NCBI GenBank assembly: GCA_023957215.1 | Contig: JAMLHH010000032.1 | Coordinates: 1-36,758, forward strand | Source: Chitinophagales bacterium | GTDB taxonomy: Bacteria; Bacteroidota; Bacteroidia; Chitinophagales; JADIYW01 | Direction of reading: 5' to 3' | Length of the DNA: 36,758 bases | In this document: one piece after another, positions 7,209 to 14,193 of the stretch | Layout of the letters: the number at the start of each line of letters is the position of its first letter | Numbering within the stretch: the first letter of the stretch is position 1 | Made by a program: the position numbers and the translations under genes | The notes under the pieces: model-generated | Told to the model about the DNA's origin: nothing | Databases searched by the model: none | Seen by the model: only the letters and a program-made list of their open reading frames with translations

Positions 7209-8033
7209 CTACTCCCCAATCCATTTCGGTACTCTCTTCTCTTTAAATGCACTTAAACCTTCGGCGGCATCCTTGCTGCTTAAAACTTTCATCAGCATAC
7301 CGTGAAGATATTTGTGCTTGTCTTCTGCTTTGAGATTCTTCATCTCGTGAAAAGCTTCAAGTCCCATTCGGATAGCAGTAGGAGACTGTTGTTTGATATC
7401 GTCAACGATAGCTTGAACGGTGGAAGATAAATCTTCTTCTTTGACTACATCTGAAACAATTCCTATGCGTTGGGCTTCGTGAGCATCTATAGCTTTGGCT
7501 CTCATGCAGAGGTCGAGTAGGTCTCTTGAATTGACAATCGGTTCAAGGGATGCCATGACCTGAAAAGGGAAAAGTCCTCTTTTAACTTCCGGTAAACTAA
7601 ACTGAGCGGACTCTACCGCAACTACATGCGTACAGCCACATATCATTAAAAATCCACCAGCATATACATTGGCATGAACTTGCGCTATACATGGTTTGTG
7701 TAAGCCGTTGAATTCATCGCCTAATTTGACTGGTTCGGATGGCATAGGTATAGTACTTTGCTTTTCAGCTGTATTATCTCCTGCAAACGCTTTTAAATCT
7801 GCCCCTGCGCAAAAAACTTTACCATTTGCTTTAAGTACCACCGCCCAGATAGAGTTGGTATAGTGTGCATAAGCTAAAGCGTAAGCAAGTTCATTTGCTA
7901 AAGGGATGTGAAAAGCGTTGCACTTTTCCGGTCGGTTTAAAGTAATGCTTAAAACATTGTCTTTTTCTTCTACAATGAGATAAGCAAACTGCTGTTCTTT
8001 AAAATTTTGTATTTGTTCTTTAGTATATAACAT
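7209..8033 (-). CDS. enoyl-CoA hydratase/isomerase family protein
   Basis: 274-residue crotonase-superfamily protein. VLSITLNRPEKCNAFHIPLANEL (about 27-49) and FCAGADLKAFAG (about 72-84) are the N-terminal signature and first oxyanion-hole segment; CIAQVHANVYAGGFLMICGCTHVVAVESAQFSLPEVKRGLFP (about 114-155) is the second. Its likely job is hydration of an unsaturated acyl-CoA, such as the methylglutaconyl- or geranylglutaconyl-type product of the adjacent biotin-dependent carboxylase. The substrate is not determinable from sequence. It is downstream of the carboxylase in the same operon, separated from it by a 297-bp repeat-filled gap. Confidence 0.9.
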   Translation of the reverse strand: MLYTKEQIQNFKEQQFAYLIVEEKDNVLSITLNRPEKCNAFHIPLANELAYALAYAHYTNSIWAVVLKANGKVFCAGADLKAFAGDNTAEKQSTIPMPSEPVKLGDEFNGLHKPCIAQVHANVYAGGFLMICGCTHVVAVESAQFSLPEVKRGLFPFQVMASLEPIVNSRDLLDLCMRAKAIDAHEAQRIGIVSDVVKEEDLSSTVQAIVDDIKQQSPTAIRMGLEAFHEMKNLKAEDKHKYLHGMLMKVLSSKDAAEGLSAFKEKRVPKWIGE

Positions 8034-8060
8034 GATGTTAGTTTGATTATTGGTTAATTA

Positions 8061-8330
8061 GGATGGACGATGGACGATGGACCATAGACGATGGACGATA
8101 GACAATAGGCGATAGACCATAGACGATATGAAAGCTTATTACTACTGTTCGGACAGAGATAGTAGCGATATCCTTGTCTGTCGGTAGTTATGTTTGTCGG
8201 CAGTCCGCAGTTTCTATTCGTATATACTGCCGTCTGCCGACCGCTGACTGAATACAGACAAGATACAAGCGGATAGCTCGGTGCCGATGTGTTTAGCTTT
8301 TGAGTAGGAAAATCGGCAGTCCGCATGAGT
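8061..8330. repeat. Repeat-filled intergenic gap with several heptamer arrays and no gene
   Basis: At 8061-8127 there are about nine 7-bp units (GATGGAC, GATAGAC, CATAGAC). At 8176-8210 units of the GTCGGCA/GTCCGCA type face units of the inverse type (CTGCC, GACCGCT) at 8226-8250 across a loop of about 15 bp, a gene-less palindromic arrangement. Another GTCGGCA-type remnant is at about 8312-8325. An open frame across this stretch codes only for repeat-derived sequence and was not kept. Confidence 0.8.
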
Positions 8331-10316
8331 TTATTTGTTAGCGTCATTCTCCTTGAATTTTAACATAGGTGTGTCTGCTTCGACAAACTGTTTGGGTTCG
8401 ACGAAAACCTCTTCGATGGTACCATCTTCGGCAGCTTCTATAGTCGTCTCCATCTTCATGGAAATCATAGTCAATAGCGGTTCGCCAGATTTGACGGTCT
8501 GTCCTGCCTCGACCAAAACTTGAGTAATCTCGCCCGGCATAGGTGCAGTGTAACCGCCTTTCGTGGACTCGTCCTCAGGTGGTGAAAATCTCGGCACTGC
8601 CTTAAAGGTAATGTCGCCCAAAGTAGGTGAATGTATGAGGTAGTTTTGATCGGTTTGCGCAAATTTGAATGCTCGACGTACGCCATTTACTTCAATAATA
8701 TGAGCTTGATTGGTCTCGGAAATATATTGAGCTTCAAAAGTCTTTTCGGCAAAAGTAATTGATAATTGTTCGCCTTGATTTTGATATTCAACCTCAAATT
8801 CATAACCTTGATAAGCGTATTTTTCTTTTTGTGCTTGGAAAAAATTATTGCGCCACAAAGCCGGAACTTTGGGTGCTAAACTTCTGTCATTGGCACGTTG
8901 CTGTGTACGATAAACTTGAAGAGCCGCCACCGCAATATCTAATGACTCTTGTGGAATTTGCTCTCCTTGATATTTGAAAACTTTATCTAAGAAACCTGTG
9001 TCAAAATTTCCGGATTGAAACTGTTCGTTTTCAAGAATAGATTTCAAAAAGCTCTTGTTGGTCGTGATACCTGCTATCATCAAATCGGACAAGGCTGTTT
9101 GCATTTTACGGATAGCTTCAGCTCTGTTTTTACCGTGAGTAATCACTTTCGCTATCATCGGATCGTAATAGATATCGACTTTTCCGGATTTTTCTATAGA
9201 ACTGTCGTAGCGTACACCCGGAATTTCACTGTAAGACCAACGGGAAATATCACCACTGACAGGTAGGAAATTATTAGCCGGATCTTCTGCATAGATTCTC
9301 ACCTCGATAGCGTGACCGCTTTGTTGCAAGTCTGCTTGTGTAAATGAAAAAGGTAAACCTGCTGCAGTTTCTATTTGTAGGCGAACCAAATCCAACCCTG
9401 AAACCATTTCAGTGACCGGATGCTCCACTTGCAATCTGGTATTGACCTCCAAAAAGTAAAAGCTATTGTCTGGAGCAACTATAAATTCCACTGTACCTGC
9501 ATTGTCATAAGCAATCGCCTTGCACGCACTGACTGCAGCATCACCCATTTTTTGACGCAAATCGTCCGTCATAATAGGAGAAGGACTTTCCTCTACGATT
9601 TTTTGATATCGTCTTTGGATAGAACATTCACGTTCAAAAATATGAACCGCATTTCCATGTTTATCTCCAAAAATCTGAAATTCTATATGTCGCGAGCTGT
9701 CAAAATACTTTTCTATTAATAAGGTATCGTCACCAAAAGCATTGAGTGCCTCACTTTTTGCTGCAGAAATAGCTTTGTCTAATTCTTTTTCTTCACGGAC
9801 GATGCGCATCCCTTTTCCACCGCCTCCTGCAGAAGCTTTGAGTAAAACAGGGAAACCTATTTCTATCGCTTTTTGTCGGATGGTCGCTTCTGATTGGTCT
9901 TCACCCTGATAGCCGGGAATGACCGGAACGCCATTTTTCGACATGATTTCTTTGGCGATGATTTTTGAACCCATTTTATGGATGGCTTCGGGATGTGGAC
10001 CTACCCAAATCAAACCTGCATCTACAACTGCCTGTGCAAAAGCTGTGTTTTCTGACAAGAATCCATAGCCTGGATGTATGGCATTAGCTCCTGTTTTTTT
10101 CGCCGCCTCCAAGATTTTATCTGTCAATAAATAGGATTCATTGGGCTGTTTTCCTCCGATATATACCGCTTCATCTGCTTTTTGTACAAACAGTGCGTCT
10201 TTGTCTGCTTCTGAAAAAACTGCCACCGTTGAAATGCCCATTTCTCGGCAAGTACGCATGATTCTTATGGCGATTTCGCCTCTGTTGGCGATCAATAATC
10301 TATTTATCTGTTTCAT
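8331..10316 (-). CDS. acyl-CoA carboxylase alpha subunit (biotin carboxylase plus biotinyl domain)
   Basis: 661-residue biotin-dependent carboxylase alpha chain of the methylcrotonyl-/geranyl-/propionyl-CoA carboxylase type. The N-terminal biotin carboxylase domain starts at RLLIANRGEIAIRIMRTCREM. The ATP-grasp loop ASAGGGGKGMRIV lies at about 160-172, then FFLEVNTRLQVEHPVTEMVSG (about 284-304). The C-terminal biotinyl domain (about 588-655) carries MISMKMET with the biotin-accepting lysine at 621; the residue two before Lys is Ser where Ala is usual. Length matches MCC-alpha. The carboxyltransferase beta subunit is absent from the window and may lie beyond its left edge. With AtuA, hydratase and the two dehydrogenases it suggests a Liu/Atu-like branched acyl-CoA pathway. 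Confidence 0.93.
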   Translation of the reverse strand: MKQINRLLIANRGEIAIRIMRTCREMGISTVAVFSEADKDALFVQKADEAVYIGGKQPNESYLLTDKILEAAKKTGANAIHPGYGFLSENTAFAQAVVDAGLIWVGPHPEAIHKMGSKIIAKEIMSKNGVPVIPGYQGEDQSEATIRQKAIEIGFPVLLKASAGGGGKGMRIVREEKELDKAISAAKSEALNAFGDDTLLIEKYFDSSRHIEFQIFGDKHGNAVHIFERECSIQRRYQKIVEESPSPIMTDDLRQKMGDAAVSACKAIAYDNAGTVEFIVAPDNSFYFLEVNTRLQVEHPVTEMVSGLDLVRLQIETAAGLPFSFTQADLQQSGHAIEVRIYAEDPANNFLPVSGDISRWSYSEIPGVRYDSSIEKSGKVDIYYDPMIAKVITHGKNRAEAIRKMQTALSDLMIAGITTNKSFLKSILENEQFQSGNFDTGFLDKVFKYQGEQIPQESLDIAVAALQVYRTQQRANDRSLAPKVPALWRNNFFQAQKEKYAYQGYEFEVEYQNQGEQLSITFAEKTFEAQYISETNQAHIIEVNGVRRAFKFAQTDQNYLIHSPTLGDITFKAVPRFSPPEDESTKGGYTAPMPGEITQVLVEAGQTVKSGEPLLTMISMKMETTIEAAEDGTIEEVFVEPKQFVEADTPMLKFKENDANK

Positions 10317-10332
10317 TCAATAGTTTTAAATT

Positions 10333-10430
10333 GAGAAGTAGAAAGTACGAGGTACGAAATACAAAATACGATTTATGAAGTACGAGGTACGATTTACGAA
10401 GTATGAGTTTTGATGTACAAAGTATAATAG
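10333..10430. repeat. Heptamer array AAGTACG/AGGTACG, left flank of four-helix-bundle cassette 3
   Basis: About thirteen degenerate 7-bp units of consensus RNNTACG run without a break. The flank on the other side of the gene (10843-10965) holds the inverted type (ACTTCGT, CTTCGTC). Confidence 0.85.
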
Positions 10431-10453
10431 CTGGGGGAGAATTTTTAGTTTTA

Positions 10454-10804
10454 TCATTTAGATTTTGCTTTTAGTTTGATAGATATAGATGAAAATATTG
10501 CAGTTAATTCATTTGCTTCTTTTAATAAAGATTGAACTTTACTTGTTGATAAAATTCCTGATTCTATTAATAATTCTATCCAATATCCTGTTTCATCAAT
10601 TTCTTCTTCTACAATTTTTATTTTATATTTATAATCAGCATCGGACTTTGCTCTACATGCAGCTCTGTAATTTGCTCCTACAGAAGTTCCACTTCTTAAA
10701 AGTTGATTCCCAATTACTCTGTGAGTAGGATGATTATTTAAAGATTGAACAAAGCGAATAATTTCTATCGCAAACTTTTTTGTTCTACCTTTTAAATCAG
10801 ACAT
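10454..10804 (-). CDS. four-helix-bundle protein, S23/23S rRNA IVS family (copy 3)
   Basis: 116-residue four-helix-bundle protein of the GTSVGAN subfamily: NQLLRSGTSVGANYRAACRAKSDADYKYKIKIVEEEIDETGYWIELL (about 33-79) covers the conserved helix 2-loop-helix 3 core. It differs from copies 1 and 2 and resembles the broken copy at 4146-4496. It is the first gene after the candidate operon promoter at 10985-11017 and so precedes the carboxylase gene. It is bounded by heptamer arrays in inverted orientation. The function is unknown; relatives include DGR Avd proteins, and a DGR-type reverse transcriptase fragment lies 3.4 kb away. Confidence 0.9.
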   Translation of the reverse strand: MSDLKGRTKKFAIEIIRFVQSLNNHPTHRVIGNQLLRSGTSVGANYRAACRAKSDADYKYKIKIVEEEIDETGYWIELLIESGILSTSKVQSLLKEANELTAIFSSISIKLKAKSK

Positions 10805-10842
10805 TTTCTTTTAATTTTAAATTATCATTCTAACATCTATTT

Positions 10843-10965
10843 CTCAATCGTGCTTCGTCCTTCTAATTTTGAACTTTCCACTTTTTTCGTCCCTTGTATT
10901 TCTAACTTCGTTATTTTACTTTTTAATCTAATTCGTCCCTTGTATTTCTAACTTCGTAATTATAA
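10843..10965. repeat. Degenerate heptamer array with a 26-bp direct repeat, right flank of cassette 3
   Basis: Units of the type ACTTCGT / CTTCGTC, reverse complement of the ACGAAGT units at 10333-10430. A 26-bp sequence is repeated exactly at 10886-10911 and 10932-10957, 46 bp apart. Confidence 0.8.
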
Positions 10966-10984
10966 GTGAAGTCTAATTTAAAGA

Positions 10985-11017
10985 AAAAAATAGCTGTTGA
11001 CCAAACGTTTGACCAAA
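10985..11017 (-). promoter_or_regulatory. candidate operon promoter with palindromic operator in the spacer
   Basis: On the minus strand a -33-like TTTG (11014-11017) is followed by a 21-bp spacer and TATTTTTT (10985-10992), close to the Bacteroidota -7 consensus TAnnTTTG. The spacer contains the 10-bp perfect palindrome CAAACGTTTG (11002-11011), and TTTGGTCAA occurs twice as a direct repeat across it. This placement suits a repressor, perhaps of the TetR type common for acyl-CoA degradation operons; that family assignment is inference. Transcription would start near 10980 and run through copy 3 into the carboxylase operon. Confidence 0.5.
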
Positions 11018-11063
11018 TAAATTTTGAATGAATGATTTTGGGCGTGCGGGCGGGCTATTTTTT

Positions 11064-11167
11064 AGAGCCAAGATATGAGAACCAAGATTTAAGACTCTCT
11101 AAGTAAGGTTAAATGTTCAATTTATAATTTATGTCTTGACTCTTGTATCTTGATTCCTGGTTCTATT
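11064..11167. repeat. Gene-less inverted pair of heptamer arrays
   Basis: Units AGCCAAG, ATATGAG, AACCAAG, ATTTAAG (11064-11096) face the inverse type GTCTTGA, CTCTTGT, ATCTTGA, TTCCTGG (11133-11167) across about 36 bp with no gene. The arrangement equals the ends of the four-helix-bundle cassettes without the gene. Confidence 0.7.
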
Positions 11168-11205
11168 AATGGCTATCATTTCTATCCCTCACGCTTTCCC
11201 CCTTT

Positions 11206-11262
11206 GGTTGGTATCCTTACCAACCTATTGTTTTCAATTAGCCCACTAAAGTCATGGGCTAA
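11206..11262. repeat. Two adjacent hairpins, the second REP-like (GCCCA...TGGGC)
   Basis: GGTTGGTA (11206-11213) and TACCAACC (11218-11225) form a perfect 8-bp stem. TTAGCCCA ... TGGGCTAA (about 11238-11262) is a second palindrome of the same kind as those at 14835-14865, 15027-15054 and 36331-36360. Confidence 0.7.
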
Positions 11263-11288
11263 TGATACATTGCTATATCAGCGAATAC

Positions 11289-11398
11289 GGTGGACCGTGG
11301 ACTGTCAGACCGTGGACCAATCATTGGTACATCGCTACATCGGTAAATTGGTACATCGTTACATTAGTACATCGTTACTTTAGTGCATCGTTACATTA
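11289..11398. repeat. Heptamer (GTGGACC) and octamer (GGTACATC/GTTACATT) arrays
   Basis: Four degenerate GTGGACC-type units at 11289-11318 are followed by about nine 8-bp units of consensus NGTACATC / GTTACATT at 11325-11398. With 10843-10965, 11064-11167 and the hairpins they account for most of the gene-free stretch 10805-11477. Confidence 0.8.
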
Positions 11399-11415
11399 AT
11401 TAATCACAAAATGAG

Positions 11416-11445
11416 TTGATAAATGCAAAAATAGTATTATCTTAG
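11416..11445 (+). promoter_or_regulatory. candidate promoter of the FISUMP lipoprotein gene
   Basis: TTG (11416-11418), a 19-bp spacer and TATCTTAG (11438-11445), one mismatch from TAnnTTTG, lie 33 bp before the ATG of the lipoprotein fragment. Confidence 0.4.
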
Positions 11446-11477
11446 TTTATAAATCTTCTAACACTTAATCTATAATC

Positions 11478-11600
11478 ATGAAAAAGTTCAATATTTTCCT
11501 GCTCATCGTAGCTTTTGCTTTAATTTTTAATGCCTGTAAGAAGGATAAGGAAGACATTTTGATAACAGATCCTGTATCAGATATTGATGGTAGCGTTTCC
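11478..11600 (+). pseudogene. N-terminal fragment of a FISUMP-type lipoprotein gene, cut by an IS630 remnant
   Basis: The ATG at 11478 opens MKKFNIFLLIVAFALIFNAC, a lipoprotein signal peptide whose lipobox (IFNAC) makes Cys20 the predicted lipidated residue. A charged tether (KKDKEDILITDPVSDIDG) follows. In Fib_succ_major lipoproteins such a tether leads into a segment like DGNVY.TVQIG.Q.WMAENL. Here the reading runs instead into sequence that, on the minus strand, encodes the end of an IS630 transposase; a stop follows at 11700-11702. The missing continuation resumes at about 12589, so both pieces are one gene split by insertion. Confidence 0.75.
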
Positions 11601-12585
11601 TTGTTCTTTGGTGACTTTTTTGCTGACATTCCTGTTTCAGATCACAGTTCAGATATTCGTCAGGATTACGTTCAGGAGAATGAAGCAAAGAATGCATTAT
11701 AATGCAATCTTTTTCGCCTGTTCTCTCAACCCATTCCTTAACGATTTTACTGTGATGAACCCGAAGATTGTCAATATCAAATAGACCATTCTTCGATTTG
11801 CCTTGTGAGTTGTGTCATAAATTCAATCAACTATCGGCATTCATAGACTCGGGTATATCATAAAATGGACTTACCCTGATTGTTGACTGCCGACACCATA
11901 TTTACAAAAACGTTTGGACATACTCTTTTTCACAGGTGTTTTCCCTTGGGTGCATAACTTCTGCCGTGATTACACTGGTTTTTGATTCCAGTGTCATTAA
12001 CACAGAAAATTTCAGCATCTTCTTCTTTTTTATTTGTTTCACTTGATAACTAAAGTGTTATATCTTTCATTTGCGGACCTCTTCAGGGCATTTGTTCGTA
12101 GCTTGCCTTCTTTGGCTTTTGAGAAATTAAGGCGCTTCCTCAAGTAAACGCCCATGGCACTGTTAAATAACTATCCCAAATTCTCTGTAATTCTTTGACT
12201 GCTTTTCTACTTGTCCATAAGCATAATCAGTTTTAACTGCTCTGGCATTTTATCAATAATCATCTTCTGTATTTGTAGTTCTACCTTTGAGGATAGTAGT
12301 TTTCTGTCCTCAGACCTCGCTCCACGCTTTCCGGAATGAAGACCCTTTACTCCTTTGCTCTTATGACTACTTGCTCCAATCGTTTAGAGTATTAGGACAT
12401 AGACTTTTGAGTTTCTGACAGCCTTCTGAGACATTCCCACCAGCGATGATTCAATAAGCTGTAGCGGCGGATTTTCATGTGCCAGAAGTATTTCTTGTTC
12501 GTCGAGTTTTCGTAAATCAAGTTTTTCCATGCACAAATACAAAATGTATCGGTATTATGCAATCATGTTAATAATAAATATGCGA
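11601..12585 (-). mobile_element. decayed IS630-family insertion element
   Basis: Reading the minus strand from ATG at 12530 (MEKLDLRKLDEQEILLAHEN) and changing frame several times recovers IS630-type blocks in order: a DTGIKNQCNHGRSYAPKGKTP-like catalytic segment near 11950-12010, VSNQG/NNQG and a MIYPESMNAD-like segment near 11840-11890, DIDNLRVHHSKIVKEWVE near 11730-11780, and SPERNPDEYLNCDLKQE near 11640-11690. Many stops and frameshifts make it non-functional. The ends were not defined by clear inverted repeats, so the limits are approximate (within tens of bases). It interrupts the FISUMP lipoprotein gene. IS630 elements target TA; TA dinucleotides are present at both junctions but prove little in AT-rich DNA. 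Confidence 0.82.
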
Positions 12586-12588
12586 CTA

Positions 12589-13149
12589 ATACAGATAGGC
12601 TATCAAACGTTCATGGCAGAGAATTTACGAACTACAAAGTATAATGACGGTACAGATATTCCTCATATTATGGATAATAAAGTTTGGAGTAATCTGACTA
12701 GCGGAGCTTACAGTATCTATAATTTTTCACCTGAAAATGAGCAAATTTATGGTAAGTTATATAACTGGTATGCGGTCAATACAGGTAAGCTTTGTCCTAA
12801 AGGCTGGCATATACCTACGGATGCAGAATGGACGCAGTTAGAGAACTATTTAGGTAGTAATGTTGGTGGAAAACTGAAAGCTACAGGGAATACGACAGAC
12901 GGCACAGGTTTGTGGGAATCACCGAATAGTGGTGCTACAAACGAAAGTGGCTTTTCAGGTCTTCCCGGCGGCTACCGTGGCGGCGATGGCTCGTACGGCG
13001 GTATGGGCAGCCTCGGTTACTGGTGGAGTTCTACGGAGTACGGTACAAGCCTCGCTTGGGGCAGGTACTTGTATTACAGTGTCAGTAGTGTGTTCAGGGG
13101 CAACGACGGTAAGGAGAGAGGCCTGAGTTGTCGTTGTGCCAGGGATTAG
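12589..13149 (+). pseudogene. C-terminal part of a FISUMP (Fib_succ_major) lipoprotein with DGR-like variable region
   Basis: From about 12589 the frame reads IQIGYQTFMAENLRTTKYNDG, then YGKLYNWYAVNTGKLCPKGWHIPTDAEWTQLENYLG and TNESGFSGLPGGYR, the signatures of the Fibrobacter succinogenes major paralogous domain, a C-type-lectin-like fold. The last 64 codons (12958-13149) have the look of a retroelement-diversified region: an invariant WWSSTE...AW.R.L.Y frame is filled with Gly, Ser, Tyr, Asp, Leu, Val and Phe at positions where family members carry Asn. Nearly all those codons are NNC or NNT, as expected if AAC/AAT of a template were mutated at A. An ATG at 12529 keeps the frame open but lies in the insertion element, so no signal peptide is present. 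Confidence 0.8.
12958..13149 (+). other. putative DGR variable region (VR)
   Basis: By hand count the stretch 12958-13146 is about 59% G+C, the first 63 bp about 70%, well above the AT-rich surroundings. That is a pattern adenine-directed mutagenesis leaves behind. It ends in SCRCARD-stop, the usual C-terminal end of FISUMP proteins. No matching A-rich template repeat was found by eye in the window. Confidence 0.6.
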
Positions 13150-13259
13150 ACCCTTTGACAATTTGTCCCTTTGACTCTTTGGCAAAAAGAATAATAGGGC
13201 GAAGCCCTCGATTTTTTTTGAAAAAGTAGGAGAGGGATATTGAATATAAAATAAAAACA

Positions 13260-13379
13260 CGTCATTTCGAGGAGGAAAAATTCTTTTTGAAACCGTCATT
13301 TCGAGGAGGAACGACGAGAAATCTCTTTAATATTTGCAGAATCCTAAAAGATCTCTCTCCCTTTGGTCGAGATGACGGT
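13260..13379. repeat. long imperfect hairpin repeat (CGTCATTTCGAGGAGGAA family)
   Basis: CGTCATTTCGAGGAGGAA occurs at 13260-13277 and again at 13294-13311. The second copy extends to AGAAATCT (to about 13325) and faces AGATCTCTCTCC...GGTCGAGATGACGGT (13349-13379), which is largely its reverse complement, across about 24 bp. It is a MITE/REP-like dispersed element by appearance. The rest of the 13150-13527 gap shows no gene. Confidence 0.75.
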
Positions 13380-13533
13380 GTTTGAGTAGAGTTTGTTGGT
13401 ATTCAGTTTCGGCTTATGAACTAAAAAACACTCTAAAAGCCCCCGTTATCTCGAAAGATATCGATTCTTACATTACAAGCATATTTATTGATTAAGTTAT
13501 CGAAAATATGACATATTTTAGCTAACTTTGTAT

Positions 13534-13839
13534 ATGCACCTAACGAAAAGTATCACGGATAAAATTATACGTCTTACAGATGAACGTTGGTTGCATATTG
13601 TAGAAGGTCATCCTGAAATTGCAGGGCATTTGCACGATGTATTATTAGCAGTAGCCGCTCCTGATATGATAATTTCAGGTAGTGCAGATGAATTGTTGGC
13701 AAGTGTGTACAACAGAAATGATAAACTGTTGATAGTGGTCTATAAAGAAATGGCAACTGATGGATTCATTATTACGGCATTTTTTACAAAAAGAATTGAA
13801 CAACTACTAAAAAGGAAAATATTATGGCAGAAACAATAA
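13534..13839 (+). CDS. small toxin-like protein (possible BECR/RelE-fold nuclease)
   Basis: About 101 residues from ATG at 13534 (a TTG at 13528 would add two codons). The sequence has the order ITDERWLHIVEGHPEIAGHLHDVLLAVAAPDMII, then KLLIVVYKEMATDGFIITAFFTKRIE. The RW.HI..GHPE start and the final IITAFFT strand resemble a widespread group of small proteins thought to adopt a barnase/EndoU/RelE-like nuclease fold; that assignment is tentative. It overlaps the next gene by 16 bp, typical of toxin-antitoxin pairs. Its role may be the toxin, with the DUF2283 protein as partner. A TAACTTTG at 13523-13530 resembles a -7 box but lies too close to the start to be convincing. Confidence 0.7.
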   Translation: MHLTKSITDKIIRLTDERWLHIVEGHPEIAGHLHDVLLAVAAPDMIISGSADELLASVYNRNDKLLIVVYKEMATDGFIITAFFTKRIEQLLKRKILWQKQ

Positions 13840-14054
13840 TCATACCTGAGATGTTACAAGCCTTAAAATCGGTGCATCAAAGTAATGCAAACGATATACA
13901 TATCCGCTATGATAAGGAAGCAGATGTTATGTATGTTAATATTGGCACGCCCATACCTGCCGATGACAGTGAGTTAGGTGATGATGATATATTGTATCGT
14001 TATGCTGCGGGCAAAATTATTGGACTTACAATTACTCATTTCAGTAAGAGATAA
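13824..14054 (+). CDS. DUF2283 domain protein, probable antitoxin partner
   Basis: 76-residue protein. HIRYDKEADVMYVNIGTPIPADDSELGDDDILYRYAAGKIIGLTI matches the short DUF2283 domain (YD.EADVLY.. start, GK.IGLTI end). DUF2283 proteins often lie beside small nuclease-like genes. Here the start overlaps the preceding gene by 16 bp, so the pair is translated together. The antitoxin role is inferred from context. Confidence 0.78.
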   Translation: MAETIIIPEMLQALKSVHQSNANDIHIRYDKEADVMYVNIGTPIPADDSELGDDDILYRYAAGKIIGLTITHFSKR

Positions 14055-14071
14055 AAATGTAAAACAAATAC

Positions 14072-14147
14072 AAGTATAAAATAAAGTAAGTATTTTATCT
14101 GTTTAGTTATTCTCTTTCAAGAATTTAAAAGTATAAATAAAGCAAGT
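14072..14147. repeat. imperfect 20-bp direct repeat
   Basis: The sequences at 14072-14091 and 14129-14147 share AAGTATAA..ATAAAG.AAGT with one base missing and one changed. They lie in the 125-bp gap just before the reverse transcriptase remnant. Confidence 0.6.
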
Positions 14148-14193
14148 TTGCAACCTGTAAAAAAATACCTGAGTAATAACAAGTTGCAAACTT
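14144..14193. repeat. 11-bp perfect inverted repeat at the reverse transcriptase break point
   Basis: AAGTTTGCAAC (14144-14154) and GTTGCAAACTT (14183-14193) are exact reverse complements with 28 bp between. The right arm lies in the first recognisable reverse transcriptase codons. Confidence 0.7.

Noticed and set aside
8054..8347. 97-codon open frame on the minus strand between hydratase and carboxylase
   Set aside because: It is translated from heptamer repeats and palindromes and shows no protein-like pattern.
11150..11383. 77-codon open frame on the plus strand
   Set aside because: It lies over hairpins and octamer arrays; composition is repeat-derived.
12529..12588. ATG at 12529 as the true start of the FISUMP protein
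   Set aside because: This segment belongs to the end of the IS630 remnant, gives no signal peptide, and does not look like a FISUMP N-terminus.
13150..14180. DGR template repeat between the variable region and the reverse transcriptase
   Set aside because: No A-rich near-copy of 12958-13149 was seen on either strand here or after 14683.
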